A stretch of DNA of 64,000 nt from Buchnera aphidicola (Artemisaphis artemisicola) (GTDB lineage Bacteria; Pseudomonadota; Gammaproteobacteria; Enterobacterales; Enterobacteriaceae): NCBI RefSeq assembly GCF_005082365.1, contig NZ_CP034900.1, positions 62,001 to 126,000 of the forward strand, written 5' to 3'. Below the pieces are notes generated by a model. That model did no database searches, was not told the DNA's origin, and saw only the letters and a list, made by a program, of their open reading frames with translations. The position numbers were made by a program, and so were the translations under genes. Positions 21,403 through 31,865 of the stretch are shown here, one piece after another (within the stretch, counting starts at the first letter, position 1; each line of letters opens with the position of its first letter).

Positions 21403-22178
21403 TGTTAACGTTTAATACTGTTCAGTTGATAACGTTAATTAGCAGTTTTTTTTGGCCTATGGTACGAATTTTATCTTTTTTTTCTATTGCTCCAATTTTT
21501 AATTATAAATTAATAAATAAAAAAAATAAAATAATTTTATCTTGCGTGATAAGTTTTTTAATATTTCCTTTTTTACCGGAAACCCATACTCCTCTATTTT
21601 CTTTTTTTGGACTATTGTTATTATTTCAACAAATATTAATTGGTATTGTTTTAGGTTTTATTGCACAATTTTTATTTATTACAGTAAATTTTGCTGGAGA
21701 AGTTATAGGTTTGCAAATGGGTTTATCATTTGCAGCCTTTTTTAATAATAATAACTATATTGGCACTTCTATAATATCGCGTTTACTAAACATTTTAACT
21801 TTATTGTTTTTTCTTGTTTTTAACGCTCATCTTTATTTAATATCTATGCTAATAGATAGTTTTTATACAATGCCCATTGATACTTATTTTTTGAACATCA
21901 ATGTTTTCTTTATTTTATTACAGTTTTCTAGCACCATTTTTTTAAATGGTCTTTTATTAATTTTACCAATAATGATAATTTTATTAGTGATCAGTTTTAC
22001 GATGAGTTTATTAAATCGTTTATCTCCTCAAATATCTATTTTTTCAATTGGGTTTCCATTAAATTTATTGACAGGTATTTTAGTATTATATTTTTTAATA
22101 TCTTCTATGTTTCCTTTTTTTGAAAAAATGTTACATGAATCAATATTTTTTATATCTGATCTTTTTATACAGATATAG
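21402..22178 (+). CDS. fliR: Flagellar export gate protein FliR
   Basis: Membrane protein that completes the FliPQR gate. It has 258 residues (E. coli 261) and six to seven hydrophobic helices. The GEVIGLQMGLSFA block of the family is present at about 99-111 and RLSPQISIFSIGFP at about 206-219. It is the last gene of the fli cluster, convergent with rpmG across a strong hairpin. FlhB and FlhA, which complete the gate, are not in this window. Confidence 0.95.
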   Translation: MLTFNTVQLITLISSFFWPMVRILSFFSIAPIFNYKLINKKNKIILSCVISFLIFPFLPETHTPLFSFFGLLLLFQQILIGIVLGFIAQFLFITVNFAGEVIGLQMGLSFAAFFNNNNYIGTSIISRLLNILTLLFFLVFNAHLYLISMLIDSFYTMPIDTYFLNINVFFILLQFSSTIFLNGLLLILPIMIILLVISFTMSLLNRLSPQISIFSIGFPLNLLTGILVLYFLISSMFPFFEKMLHESIFFISDLFIQI

Positions 22179-22264
22179 TTTTTTGTTAAATAAAATTTAT
22201 GTTATAATTTTATTATATAATCGTTCTGTTTACATTTTTAATATAATTGTTAAATTATCTTAAA

Positions 22265-22302
22265 TAAAGTATAATTTTAAAAAAATTATACTTTAATTTT
22301 TT
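22265..22302 (+). terminator. Terminator between convergent fliR and rpmG
   Basis: A 14-bp perfect stem (22265-22278 with 22282-22295) around a 3-base loop, followed on the plus strand by A and six T residues. It would end the fli transcript. A shorter T run on the other side may let it also serve rpmB-rpmG. Confidence 0.75.
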
Positions 22303-22340
22303 AAGAAATAGAATAAAAAAATTTCACATTATAATTTTTT

Positions 22341-22508
22341 TTATTTTATCTTTCCTTCATGATATAAAACATGTTTTCGAACGATAGGATCATATTTTTT
22401 AAACTTTAGTTTATCTGGGGTATTTCTTTTATTTTTAGTCGTAGTATAATAGTGACCAGTACCAGCAGACGAAATCATTTTTATTTTTTCTCGAGTTTTT
22501 TTAGCCAT
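22341..22508 (-). CDS. rpmG: 50S ribosomal protein L33
   Basis: Ribosomal protein of 55 residues, translated by hand on the minus strand: it begins [19 protein letters not shown] and ends VLYHEGKIK. This matches the family (E. coli L33, 55 residues, AKGIREKIKLVSSAGTGH). It follows rpmB by ten bases, the E. coli rpmB-rpmG order. An AAGG motif precedes the start. Confidence 0.96.
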   Translation of the reverse strand: MAKKTREKIKMISSAGTGHYYTTTKNKRNTPDKLKFKKYDPIVRKHVLYHEGKIK

Positions 22509-22518
22509 TCAATAACCT

Positions 22519-22746
22519 TTATTTTTTAATATTTATGTTTTTTATAATAATTTCAATTCCTTTTTTATCAATACAACGCATTCCATTGGCTGAAACACGT
22601 AACTTAATAAATCTTTTTTCGTCAGCAAGCCAAAATCTATGATATTTAATATTCGTTAAAAAATTTCTTTTAGTTGCATTCATAGCATGAGAACGATTAT
22701 TACCAATCATTCTTTTTTTTCCAGTAACTTGACATATACGAGACAT
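22519..22746 (-). CDS. rpmB: 50S ribosomal protein L28
   Basis: Basic ribosomal protein of 75 residues (E. coli 78). It shows the family signature [20 protein letters not shown] at its start, [20 protein letters not shown] in the middle and IDKKGIE near the end. It is first in the rpmB-rpmG pair. Confidence 0.97.
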   Translation of the reverse strand: MSRICQVTGKKRMIGNNRSHAMNATKRNFLTNIKYHRFWLADEKRFIKLRVSANGMRCIDKKGIEIIIKNINIKK

Positions 22747-22927
22747 AATTTTACTCTTTTAAATTATATTAAATATAAAAAATATTTTAACATATTATAA
22801 ATAACTATAATAGTTGTTTAATTTTTCTAGATTTAACTATATATTTTAAGATAGTAAAAATTTTGTTATTTATAATTTTTAGAAACATATGTAATTTAGA
22901 TAAACAAATATTAATCAGGGTAATTTT

Positions 22928-25828
22928 ATGAGTACATATCAGAGATATTTATCTAAATCTTTGATTTTTTTTTCTATTTTATTTGTTATTTTTTTATTAT
23001 TTATCGAAAGTAATATAGGATTTAAATGGATTTTTAATTGTACTAGTCGTTTTTTTATAGGATTAAATGCAGAAGAAATATCAGGAAATTGGCGAAATTT
23101 TACTTTAAAAAATATTAAATATAATATTGATGGAATTTCTATTAAAGCAAATAGTATCAATTTTGTTATTGATATAAAATCTTTATTCAAAAAATCTACA
23201 ATTTTTAAAGAAGTTAAAGTTCAAAACTTAATCATTTCTTTAAAAAAAAATAAATATAATTTTACTAATGTAAAAAGTTTATCTATTAATAATAAAAAAA
23301 ATGATTTATTTATTAAATATCCTATAATTTTTAAGAAAATATATATAGATAATATGCTATTAGAAAGTTCTATAATAAATATGTCATTTTTAAATATTTT
23401 AAGTGGTATAGAATTAGTTGGTAATAATATTATTATATTCCCTACTTATATTGACGATATTGATGTATCTTCTTCAAAAACTAATACTCAAAAAAAATAT
23501 GAATTTAAAAAATTTAATTTTATTAAAAATCTTAATAATTCCAAAAAAATATATAACATATTATATCATATTGCTAATAAACCCAAAATATTTATTTCAT
23601 TAAATATTAATTTAAAATTTTTAAAATGCAACAAAATAAATTTCATAAATTATAAAGAAAAAAGTTTATTTGAAGTTCAATTAAAAGCAAATATAAAAAA
23701 TAATATTTTAAAAATACAAAAAGCACAAATTAATTCTTCTTTTTTTAAAATGCAATATTATGGAAAAATTGTTTTTCATAAAGATTATTCTATTTCATGT
23801 ATTATTAAAAATAAAATATTTATACCGACATTACATAATAAAATTATGAAATTTTTATTTCAAGTCAATTTAGATAAGAAATTTAAATTTAAATTAAAAA
23901 CTTTTAATTTATATAAAGTAAATATTAATGGAATTATATTATTAGATAATTTAAATTATCCATTTTATATGCGATTAAAAATTTATGATTTAGTTTTTCC
24001 TATAAGAAAAGATTTTAATTTAAGTTTAAATAAAATTCAGGGCATTTTAAGAGGGAAAATAAACAATTATTCTTTATCTTTAAAAAACATTTTAAATATT
24101 CAAAGCATGCCTTCAATGTTTATTGGTATCTATGGAAAAGGTAATTTAAAAAATATTTTTTTAAAAAAAATTAAAATTTTTCCTATTAAAAAAATAGGAA
24201 ATAGCACTAATATTAGTAATTCAAAAAAAAATAGTACATATAATCAATATATACTAAAATTAATAGGTAAAATTAATTTATTAGGTAAATTAGATAATAA
24301 TATATATAACATATATGCTCCTAAAATACGTTTAAATAGTAATTTTATGAAAAAGAAGCTATCTATATTAGGTTCATTACATTATAAAAATTTTCATTTT
24401 TTAAAAATTCCTGGTTTACATTTGTTTGCAGGCAATAATGAATTATATATTCAAGGTTTATTAGCAGATAAATATGATATTTATTCATCTATAAATGCTA
24501 ATAACTTAGATTATTTTGTACCAGATTTAAAAGGCAAAATAAAAGGAAAAGTAAAATCTTATAGTCAATATACACTTCCTGCTGTTACTGGTGAATTTTT
24601 TGGAAATGATATAAGTTGGAACGGCATATATTTGAATAGTATTAAAATATTTACCAAAATAAATTGCAAGAATACTTATTCTGGCAATGTTTCTATAAAT
24701 ACAAAAAATATCGATTTTTCTAATTTTCATATAAATTCTTTAAATATTCAAACTAAATGGAATTATTATCAGCAAAAATTTCATTTTTTATTAAAAAGTG
24801 ATCATTTATATATAAATGTGATATTAAATGAAGTTATCAATAGTAAGACAGGGCATTGGTATAGTGAATTTAAAAAATTAAAAATTAAAACTATTTTTAG
24901 TAAAATATCTATTAAAAAAAGTTCTTTAATTTCTTATATTAATACTTATAATATTAATGATTTATATAAAAAAAATATAAATAACATAGATATGTTTTTG
25001 TTTACTTCATATGAAACAAAGAAACATTTATGTAATATGTTTAATAATTTTTCTACTAATTTTAAAAGTGAAGTATCTATTAATGCAAAATTAAAATGGA
25101 TTTTAGGAAAAAAAATTTCTGATGGTAAAATATTTTTAACAGGAAAAAATATAAAATTAGAAAAAAATACAGAAGAAAAATTTTTTTTTGAAAATATTGA
25201 TTATTTAAAACTTTCTATTAACATTATTAATAATACTTTAAGAAGTAAAATAGTTGGCAAAAAAAACAATACTTTATTAAAGTATAATAATATTATTGGA
25301 TATTTAAATATTATAGATCTTTATAATAGAAAAAATATAGAAGGTAATTTTATTATTTCTAATTTTCCTATTTCTTTTTTAAATTTTTTTACTACAAATT
25401 TTAAACAAGTTAAAGGTAAATTGAATAGTAAAATAAAAATTTTTGGAACTGTATATCAGCCTGAAATATCGGCTGATGTTAGTTTTAAAGATATTTTTAT
25501 TAAAAGTAATAATATACTAAAATATATGACTTTATTTTTTCCTTATTTTTTAGATAAAATAGATAGTATAAAAATTAACCAAGAAGTTATTATGAAAGAA
25601 GGAGAAATATTATTTAAATTACAATCAATCTTAAAAAATTCATCGGATCTAGAATGGAATCTATTGTTTAATAGCAAAAAAATAGAAATTGTGATTTTTC
25701 CTAAAATTAAATTAAAATTATCTTCTCAATTAAATTTGCACTATTTATTATCAAAATATAATTTAATTGGATATGTAAAATTTCCTTTTTTTTGCTTTAA
25801 AATTCACGAAAAAGACTTTATTTTTTAA
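22928..25828 (+). CDS. tamB: TamB-like inner-membrane-anchored protein, C-terminal domain missing
   Basis: AsmA-like protein (YtfN). In E. coli TamB spans the periplasm as a beta-taco groove between inner and outer membrane and works with TamA. Here a single N-terminal signal anchor lies at about residues 13-30, followed by a long repetitive beta-rich body. The protein has 966 residues against 1259 in E. coli. The end (GYVKFPFFCFKIHEKDFIF) lines up with E. coli GRVDVPWARIVVHDLPES, roughly 250 residues before its C-terminus, so the whole conserved DUF490/TamA-contacting domain is absent. The next gene begins 40 bases later on the other strand, leaving no room for it. No tamA is in the window. 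A CAGGG motif precedes the start. Confidence 0.85.
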   Translation: MSTYQRYLSKSLIFFSILFVIFLLFIESNIGFKWIFNCTSRFFIGLNAEEISGNWRNFTLKNIKYNIDGISIKANSINFVIDIKSLFKKSTIFKEVKVQNLIISLKKNKYNFTNVKSLSINNKKNDLFIKYPIIFKKIYIDNMLLESSIINMSFLNILSGIELVGNNIIIFPTYIDDIDVSSSKTNTQKKYEFKKFNFIKNLNNSKKIYNILYHIANKPKIFISLNINLKFLKCNKINFINYKEKSLFEVQLKANIKNNILKIQKAQINSSFFKMQYYGKIVFHKDYSISCIIKNKIFIPTLHNKIMKFLFQVNLDKKFKFKLKTFNLYKVNINGIILLDNLNYPFYMRLKIYDLVFPIRKDFNLSLNKIQGILRGKINNYSLSLKNILNIQSMPSMFIGIYGKGNLKNIFLKKIKIFPIKKIGNSTNISNSKKNSTYNQYILKLIGKINLLGKLDNNIYNIYAPKIRLNSNFMKKKLSILGSLHYKNFHFLKIPGLHLFAGNNELYIQGLLADKYDIYSSINANNLDYFVPDLKGKIKGKVKSYSQYTLPAVTGEFFGNDISWNGIYLNSIKIFTKINCKNTYSGNVSINTKNIDFSNFHINSLNIQTKWNYYQQKFHFLLKSDHLYINVILNEVINSKTGHWYSEFKKLKIKTIFSKISIKKSSLISYINTYNINDLYKKNINNIDMFLFTSYETKKHLCNMFNNFSTNFKSEVSINAKLKWILGKKISDGKIFLTGKNIKLEKNTEEKFFFENIDYLKLSINIINNTLRSKIVGKKNNTLLKYNNIIGYLNIIDLYNRKNIEGNFIISNFPISFLNFFTTNFKQVKGKLNSKIKIFGTVYQPEISADVSFKDIFIKSNNILKYMTLFFPYFLDKIDSIKINQEVIMKEGEILFKLQSILKNSSDLEWNLLFNSKKIEIVIFPKIKLKLSSQLNLHYLLSKYNLIGYVKFPFFCFKIHEKDFIF

Positions 25829-25868
25829 TTTTTTAAAATTTATATTCATCTAGAAAAATATTTTATAT

Positions 25869-26396
25869 TTATTTTTTAGCACGATTATATGCAATCTCAA
25901 TTTCTAATTTTGCATCTTCATAGTTACCCCATCCAATAATTTCTACCCATTTTTCTTTTTCTAATTTTTTATAATTTTGAAAAAAATAAGAAATTTGCTT
26001 TTTTAATAATTCTGATAAATCTGATATATCATTAATATTTTGATATTCTTGAGTAATTTTGCTATTAGGTACTGCTATTATTTTGGCATCATCTCCAGAT
26101 TCATCACGCATTTTTAATATTCCGATAGGTTTGCAATGAATTACAGAATTTGATTGTATTGGATAATGAGAAGGTACTAAAACGTCTAATGGGTCACCGT
26201 CTAAAGATAAAGTTTGATTGATATATCCATAATTACAGGGATAAAACATAGGAGTAGGTATGAATCGATCAACAAAAAGCATTCCTGATTCTTTATCCAT
26301 TTCATATTTTATAGGAGACGAGTTTGATGAGATTTCTATAATAACATATATATCATTAGGTATATTTTTGCCTGCAATAATTTTATTTATGTTCAT
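25869..26396 (-). CDS. ppa: Inorganic pyrophosphatase
   Basis: Soluble family I pyrophosphatase that drives biosynthetic reactions by hydrolysing PPi. It has 175 residues, one fewer than E. coli, and is collinear throughout. The metal-binding [10 protein letters not shown] signature lies at about 66-75, with further acidic sites in DESGDDAK at about 98-105. It converges with tamB at a distance of 40 bases. Confidence 0.97.
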   Translation of the reverse strand: MNINKIIAGKNIPNDIYVIIEISSNSSPIKYEMDKESGMLFVDRFIPTPMFYPCNYGYINQTLSLDGDPLDVLVPSHYPIQSNSVIHCKPIGILKMRDESGDDAKIIAVPNSKITQEYQNINDISDLSELLKKQISYFFQNYKKLEKEKWVEIIGWGNYEDAKLEIEIAYNRAKK

Positions 26397-26586
26397 TTTT
26401 ATTCCTAAATATTATTTTTAATTAATTTTCTATTTTCACATCTTCAGTGAATAAGACTATATTTTTCAATAAATAGTAACATTGACTAGTAATTATATCT
26501 ATACTTTAATAAATTAACTTATTTTAATTTTCAATATTTTTTAATATAATATTTATATAAAAAAAATATTTTTTGAGGATTTATAA

Positions 26587-27933
26587 ATGCAATTGATTAA
26601 AGAGATAGAAAAAGAAGAATCATTGCTTTTAAATACAGTAAAAAAAACACTTCAACTTGCTTTAAATCAAACTACTTCTGTTGAAGTATATATTAAAAAA
26701 ACAATAGGTATTAGTGTAAATGTAAGAAATAGCATTTTGGAAAATGCTGAATTTAATAGTGATGGTGCATTATACATTACTGTGTATAATAAATTTTCTA
26801 AAGGTACTGTTTCATCTAAAGATTTTAGTATTAATAGTATTAAAAAAATGCTAGAAATAGCTATGCATATTTCTAAATATTCTTCTTCTGATTTTTTTTC
26901 AGGATTACCAAATATAAAATTATTATGTTTTAATGCTAAAAATCTCGATTTGTTTTATCCATGCGAATTTGATATTAAAAAGGCAATTGAATTCTGTATT
27001 CTATCAGAGAAAGAAGCATTTAAATTTGATCAAAGAATTATTCATAGCGAAGGTAGTTGTTTTAATAGTCATCTTACTATTAATATTTTTGGAAATAGTT
27101 TAGGGATGTTAGAAAAATATAAATCTACTCGTTATTCAATGTATAATTGCATGATTGCTCAAGATCAATATTCAATGCAGAGAGATTTTGATTATTCTAT
27201 TTCAAGAAAAATAGATGATTTAGAAGATGTAAAAATATTGGGTCAAAAAACTGCGAAACGTGTTATATCTAGACTAAATTCAAAAAAAATATCAACTATA
27301 AAATCTCCAATAATTTTTTCTTCAGAAATATCTCATAGTTTTTTTTCTCATCTTGTTAGTTCTATTAGTGGTGACAATGTTTATCAAAAATCTACATTTT
27401 TAATTGACAGTTTAGAAAAAAAAATTTTTCCTGATTGGTTGAATATTGAAGAACAGCCTCATTTACAAAAAGGTTTAGGCAGTAAACCATTTGACAATGA
27501 AGGTGTTTCTACAAATAATAAATTCATTATTCAAAATGGAATTTTAAAGACTTGGTTATTAAACACTTACAATGCTCGTAAATTAAATTTAGAAAGTACA
27601 GGTAATTGTGGTGGTATTCATAATTGGTTGGTGTCACATAATAATATATCCTTTAAAAAACTTTTAGAAAAAATGTATCAAGGTGTATTGATAATTGAAT
27701 TAATGGGGCAAGGTGTAGATATTGTAAGTGGTAATTATTCACGTGGAGCAGTAGGTTTTTGGGTTGAAAAAGGAATGATTTCATATCCAGTTAATGAAAT
27801 TACTATATCTGGAAATTTAAAAAATATGTGGCGGAATATTTTAAATATAAGTTCTGATATCGATAGAAGGAATGATATTCAATGCGGTTCAATTTTAGTA
27901 TCTGAAATGCAAATTTCAGGAATTAGTTCTTAA
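26587..27933 (+). CDS. pmbA: Metalloprotease-related TldE/PmbA
   Basis: TldE subunit of the TldD/TldE protease, which in E. coli processes small peptides and helps degrade the CcdA antitoxin. It has 448 residues (E. coli 450). C-terminal family blocks are visible: [23 protein letters not shown] and [15 protein letters not shown]. TldE has no HExxH motif of its own; the catalytic partner TldD is not in this window. GAGGATTT precedes the ATG. Its substrate in this organism is unknown. Confidence 0.94.
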   Translation: MQLIKEIEKEESLLLNTVKKTLQLALNQTTSVEVYIKKTIGISVNVRNSILENAEFNSDGALYITVYNKFSKGTVSSKDFSINSIKKMLEIAMHISKYSSSDFFSGLPNIKLLCFNAKNLDLFYPCEFDIKKAIEFCILSEKEAFKFDQRIIHSEGSCFNSHLTINIFGNSLGMLEKYKSTRYSMYNCMIAQDQYSMQRDFDYSISRKIDDLEDVKILGQKTAKRVISRLNSKKISTIKSPIIFSSEISHSFFSHLVSSISGDNVYQKSTFLIDSLEKKIFPDWLNIEEQPHLQKGLGSKPFDNEGVSTNNKFIIQNGILKTWLLNTYNARKLNLESTGNCGGIHNWLVSHNNISFKKLLEKMYQGVLIIELMGQGVDIVSGNYSRGAVGFWVEKGMISYPVNEITISGNLKNMWRNILNISSDIDRRNDIQCGSILVSEMQISGISS

Positions 27934-27959
27934 TTACTTAATATTATAATAGATTGATT

Positions 27960-27983
27960 AAAGGTAATATCTTTATTACCTTT
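27960..27983. terminator. Hairpin between convergent pmbA and rnpB
   Basis: AAAGGTAATA and TATTACCTTT form a perfect 10-bp stem with a 4-base loop, 27 bases after the pmbA stop and about 30 bases beyond the rnpB 3' end. Only three T residues follow on either side. It is probably a bidirectional terminator, but a weak one by T-tract criteria. Confidence 0.55.
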
Positions 27984-28012
27984 ATACAATAAAGTTTGAA
28001 ATTTAACTTTAT

Positions 28013-28387
28013 AGAAAGTTGACCTATAAGCCGGGTTCTGTGTGTTTTTAACAGTCATTCATCTAGATTAGTAATCACTTACTAATTCAAGCAGCCTACC
28101 CAGGTTTCTATAGTACGAGCAATACAAATTCCCTATATTTGGCTTTGCTCCGGGTGGAGTTTACCATGCCATAAATTGTTGCCAATTATGCGGTGTGCTC
28201 TTACCACACCTTTTCACCCTGGCCATATTTTTATTAAAATATTTTAACAAGAATAGGTGGTTTTTTTTCTGTGGCACTAGTCATAAGCTTACGCTTTCCA
28301 GATGTTATCTGGCACCCTGCTCTCTGGAGCCCGGACTTTCCTCTTTTTAATTTTTTAGAATTAAACAGCGACTGTTTGGTCAACTTC
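28013..28387 (-). ncRNA. rnpB: RNase P RNA (M1 RNA)
   Basis: Catalytic RNA that trims tRNA 5' leaders. On the minus strand it begins GAAGTTGACCAAACAGTCGC and contains the universally conserved GAGGAAAGTCCGGGCTCC, followed by GCAGGGTGCCAG. Further on it has the GGTAAACTCCACCCGGAGCA segment, the ACCTGGGTAGGCTGCTTGA segment, and a 3' part ending CCCGGCTTATAGGTCAAC. At about 375 nucleotides it matches E. coli (377). The first and last segments pair as stem P1. The 5' end is set by the promoter and P1; the 3' end is accurate to a few bases. Confidence 0.96.
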
Positions 28388-28395
28388 TAAAATAA

Positions 28396-28424
28396 ATTAT
28401 ATATTGTTTAATTTTATTTGTCAT
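28396..28424 (-). promoter_or_regulatory. rnpB promoter, overlapping the 3' end of rsmI
   Basis: On the minus strand: -35 ATGACA (28419-28424), a 17-base spacer, and a perfect -10 TATAAT (28396-28401). Eight bases then separate it from the predicted rnpB 5' G at 28387. The -35 lies inside the last codons of rsmI, so coding and promoter constraints overlap there. Confidence 0.8.
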
Positions 28425-29268
28425 GTTTATTTTTGATTGCGTATTGATATAAATTATTTTTATTAATATTATGTATTTTTGAAGTAACTAAGACTGATGT
28501 TTTTAATGAAATAAAATTTCTTAATGTTGTAAAAGTCTCTAATATTTTTTGAGATAAATGATCTTTTTTAAGATTTTTAAATCCATCTATAATAATAACC
28601 ATTTCTCCTTTATAACGACATCTGTCTTCCTTTAACCATTCAAGCATTAATTTTGCCTTTTCTCCATGAATACATTCCCATTTTTTTGTAATTTCTCGAG
28701 CAATTACTATATATCTATTTTTATCTATTTGTTCTATTATGTCTTGTATACTTTCAATAATACGATATTTAGATTCATAAAAAATAATTGTTCGAGTTTC
28801 TTCTTTTAAAGACTTTAGCAAATTACATCTTAATTTTTTTTTAGAAGGCAAAAATCCTTCATAACAGAATCGATTATTCATTATTCCAGAAGCACTTAAT
28901 GCTGTAATTGCAGCACAAGCTCCTGGTAATGGAATTACTTTTATATTAAAAAAATGACATTTCTTTATTAAAAAATTTCCAGGATCATTTATAATTGGAG
29001 TTCCTGCATTAGAAACTAAAGCAATATTTTTCCCTTTTTTTAATTCTTTAATTAAATTATCACTTTGTTTTGTTTCATTATCCTTATTCATTAAAAATAG
29101 ACGATTTTTAATATTAAAATGTTTTAGCAAAATACTTGTATGTTTAATATTCTCAACAGCAATAATTTGTACATCTTTTAGAGTTTTTAATGCTCTATGT
29201 GTAATATCTGATAAGTTACCGATAGGAGTAGGTACAATATAAAGAATACCAAGATAAAATTTATTCAT
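28414..29268 (-). CDS. rsmI: 16S rRNA 2'-O-ribose methyltransferase RsmI
   Basis: Methylates C1402 of 16S rRNA in the decoding centre (E. coli YraL). It has 284 residues (E. coli 286). The SAM-dependent tetrapyrrole-methylase-type fold is recognisable from LYIVPTPIGNLSDITHRAL at the N-terminus, the SNAGTPIINDPG loop at about 95-106 and PLPGACAAITAL at about 112-123. A GGAAAA motif precedes the ATG. It is divergent from fabB. Confidence 0.95.
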   Translation of the reverse strand: MNKFYLGILYIVPTPIGNLSDITHRALKTLKDVQIIAVENIKHTSILLKHFNIKNRLFLMNKDNETKQSDNLIKELKKGKNIALVSNAGTPIINDPGNFLIKKCHFFNIKVIPLPGACAAITALSASGIMNNRFCYEGFLPSKKKLRCNLLKSLKEETRTIIFYESKYRIIESIQDIIEQIDKNRYIVIAREITKKWECIHGEKAKLMLEWLKEDRCRYKGEMVIIIDGFKNLKKDHLSQKILETFTTLRNFISLKTSVLVTSKIHNINKNNLYQYAIKNKHDK

Positions 29269-29419
29269 TTTTTTTCCATAAAATTTTTTATACTGTAATT
29301 ATATATTATATTTTTTTGAGAAAAATATTTTATTTTTTATATTGTTTTGTATTAAAGTAATATATTTTATATAAATAATTGAATTATGTTAAATTCATTA
29401 ATAATTCTAAGGAATATAA

Positions 29420-30625
29420 GTGAGACGAGTAGTTATAACAGGTTTTGGCATTATTTCTAGTATTGGTAATAGTAAGAAAGAAGTTTGTAATTCTTTATAT
29501 AATGGTATTTCTGGCATCACATTTTCAGAAGAAATGCAACAGTTAGGCATGCGAAGTAGAATTTGGGGTAATATTAAATTAAAAAATACAAATCTTATGA
29601 CAAAAAAAATGTCTCGATTTATGAACAATGCTTCAAAATATTCCTTTTTAGCAATGATAGAAGCTATTAAAGATTCTAAAATATGTAGTAGAGAGTATCA
29701 AAATAACTCTCGTGTAGGAATAATTGTTGGTTCAGGTTGTTCTTCAATTTTTTCTTTAAAAAATAATATTAATAATATTAAAAAAAATTTAATTAGTCCT
29801 TATACTGCAATTAAAACTATGCCATCTGGAATATCTGCTTGTTTATCTACTTTATTTAAAATTCATGGTATAAATTATTCTATAAGTTCAGCTTGCGCTA
29901 CTTCAGCACATTGTATTGGTAGTGCATTTGAACTAATTCAATTTGGAAAACAAGATCTTATCTTTGCAGGTGGGGCTGAAGCAATAAGTGTAGAACTAGC
30001 TTCTCAATTTGATGCAATGCGAGTTCTTTCTACTAGATTTAATAATAATCCTATAAAAGCATCACGGGTATATGATGTTGATCGTGATGGCTTTGTTATT
30101 TCTGGTGGTGCAGGAATATTAGTTATTGAAGAATTAAATTATGCTTTATCTCGATCTGCTCATATTTATGCAGAAATCATTGGATATGCTGCAACTTCTG
30201 ATGGATTAAACATGGTTTCTCCTTCAGGTTGTGGGGCAGTACGGTGCATGAATATAGCTAGAAGAAATAAAAGTTTATCTATTGATTATTTAAATGTGCA
30301 TGGAACTTCTACTAAAACTGGAGATCTAACGGAATTAAAAGCAATTAAAAAAGTATTTTTAAAAGAAAAAAAACCAATGATTTCTGCAACAAAATCAATG
30401 ACAGGTCATTCTTTAGGAGCTTCAGGAGTACATGAAATCATTTATACGTTATTAATGTTACAACATAATTTTATAGCTCCTTCGATTAATATTGAAAATT
30501 TAGAACCTTATGCAAAAAATATGAATATTATTCAAAAGACTATAAATATCAAATTTAATACAGCTATGTCTAATAGTTTTGGTTTTGGTGGTACAAATGC
30601 ATGCTTAATAATTAAAAAATACTAA
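29420..30625 (+). CDS. fabB: 3-oxoacyl-[acyl-carrier-protein] synthase I
   Basis: Elongating ketoacyl-ACP synthase of fatty acid synthesis, required in E. coli for unsaturated chains. It has 401 residues (E. coli 406). The catalytic cysteine is C159 in SSACATSAHC, and the two histidines lie in NVHGTSTKTGD and TGHSLGASG. The C-terminus keeps NSFGFGGTNA. Translation starts at GTG (29420), supported by AAGGA seven bases upstream and by exact alignment with the E. coli start. Confidence 0.96.
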   Translation: MRRVVITGFGIISSIGNSKKEVCNSLYNGISGITFSEEMQQLGMRSRIWGNIKLKNTNLMTKKMSRFMNNASKYSFLAMIEAIKDSKICSREYQNNSRVGIIVGSGCSSIFSLKNNINNIKKNLISPYTAIKTMPSGISACLSTLFKIHGINYSISSACATSAHCIGSAFELIQFGKQDLIFAGGAEAISVELASQFDAMRVLSTRFNNNPIKASRVYDVDRDGFVISGGAGILVIEELNYALSRSAHIYAEIIGYAATSDGLNMVSPSGCGAVRCMNIARRNKSLSIDYLNVHGTSTKTGDLTELKAIKKVFLKEKKPMISATKSMTGHSLGASGVHEIIYTLLMLQHNFIAPSINIENLEPYAKNMNIIQKTINIKFNTAMSNSFGFGGTNACLIIKKY

Positions 30626-30864
30626 TTTTTAACATAAAGATATTATTTTAAATATGTACATAAAAATTTAGTTTTTTAAACTTTTTTAATATAAATAATC
30701 ATGTATTTTTTTATATATTTAAATGATTTTCAACAAAAAAATTATTTTAATATTTAAAATATTAATATGATCTTCTTTATTAAGAATAGTGAACTAATTT
30801 TATATTAAACATATATTTTGTATATAATTTACATTGTGTTTTTTAAAAAATAGAGCCTTTAAAT

Positions 30865-31815
30865 ATGAATCAATTAAATTTATTAAAACAATTTTCAATT
30901 GTTGTTGCAGATACTAGTGATATAGAATCGATTTGTAAATATAAACCACAAGATGCAACTACTAATCCATCTTTAATACTTCAAGCAGTAAGTTTGAATA
31001 AAAATAAAAGATTTATTGATCAAGCTGTGCAATATGCTAACAAAAAAGGAGGTTTATATAAAGATAAAATAGTTAATGCAAGTGATAAAATATTAGTAGA
31101 CATAGGAGTAGAAATTTTAAAATATATACCTGGTTATATTTCTAGTGAAGTTGATGCACGATTATCTTTTAGTACAGAAAAATGCATTTTAAAAGCACAA
31201 AAAATAATCAAACTATATGAAGAACAAGGAATTCCTAGAAATAGAGTTTTAATTAAATTAGCATCTACATGGGAATGTATAAAAGCTTCAGAAGAACTTC
31301 AAAAAGATGATATTTTTTGTAATTTAACACTTTTATTTTCTTTTGCACAAGCACGTGCTTGCGCAGAATCAAATGTATTTTTAATATCTCCTTTTGTTGG
31401 TCGCATTTATGATTGGTATGTTTCTCAAAATTTATTATCTACATCTTCTTTTGAAAAAGATCCTGGTGTTTTATCTGTTTGTAAAATATATGATTATTAT
31501 AAGAAATATAATTATAAAACTATAATAATGGGGGCGAGTTTTCGTAATATTAATCAAATATTACATTTGTCTGGATGTGATCGATTAACTATTTCTCCTA
31601 ATTTATTGAAAGAATTAGAATCTAATACTAAAAAAATAAAAAGAAAACTTATCCCTCCTAATGTTCATTATATTCCTCCAATTGCGCTTTCTGAAGAAGA
31701 ATTTCGATGGGAACACAACCAGGATGCTATGGCAGTTGAAAAGCTTTCAGAAGGTATAAGAAATTTTGGTAGAGATCAGTTATATTTAGAGCAAATTCTT
31801 GCTAAAAAAATATAA
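30865..31815 (+). CDS. talA: Transaldolase
   Basis: Non-oxidative pentose phosphate pathway enzyme linking sedoheptulose 7-phosphate and glyceraldehyde 3-phosphate. It has 316 residues, the length of E. coli TalA. The Schiff-base lysine sits in [10 protein letters not shown] near residue 131, and the N-terminal DATTNPSL and C-terminal [20 protein letters not shown] blocks are conserved. It lies 50 bases upstream of tkt, the talA-tkt order of E. coli, and they are probably co-transcribed. Confidence 0.96.
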   Translation: MNQLNLLKQFSIVVADTSDIESICKYKPQDATTNPSLILQAVSLNKNKRFIDQAVQYANKKGGLYKDKIVNASDKILVDIGVEILKYIPGYISSEVDARLSFSTEKCILKAQKIIKLYEEQGIPRNRVLIKLASTWECIKASEELQKDDIFCNLTLLFSFAQARACAESNVFLISPFVGRIYDWYVSQNLLSTSSFEKDPGVLSVCKIYDYYKKYNYKTIIMGASFRNINQILHLSGCDRLTISPNLLKELESNTKKIKRKLIPPNVHYIPPIALSEEEFRWEHNQDAMAVEKLSEGIRNFGRDQLYLEQILAKKI

Positions 31816-31865
31816 ATTTTTAAAAATTTAAATAATATTGAATATTTTAAATACAAGGAAAACAT

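Noticed and set aside
23418-23603. Short frame inside tamB in another reading frame
   Set aside because: Low-complexity Leu/Ile product, no ribosome-binding site, fully inside a well-supported gene.
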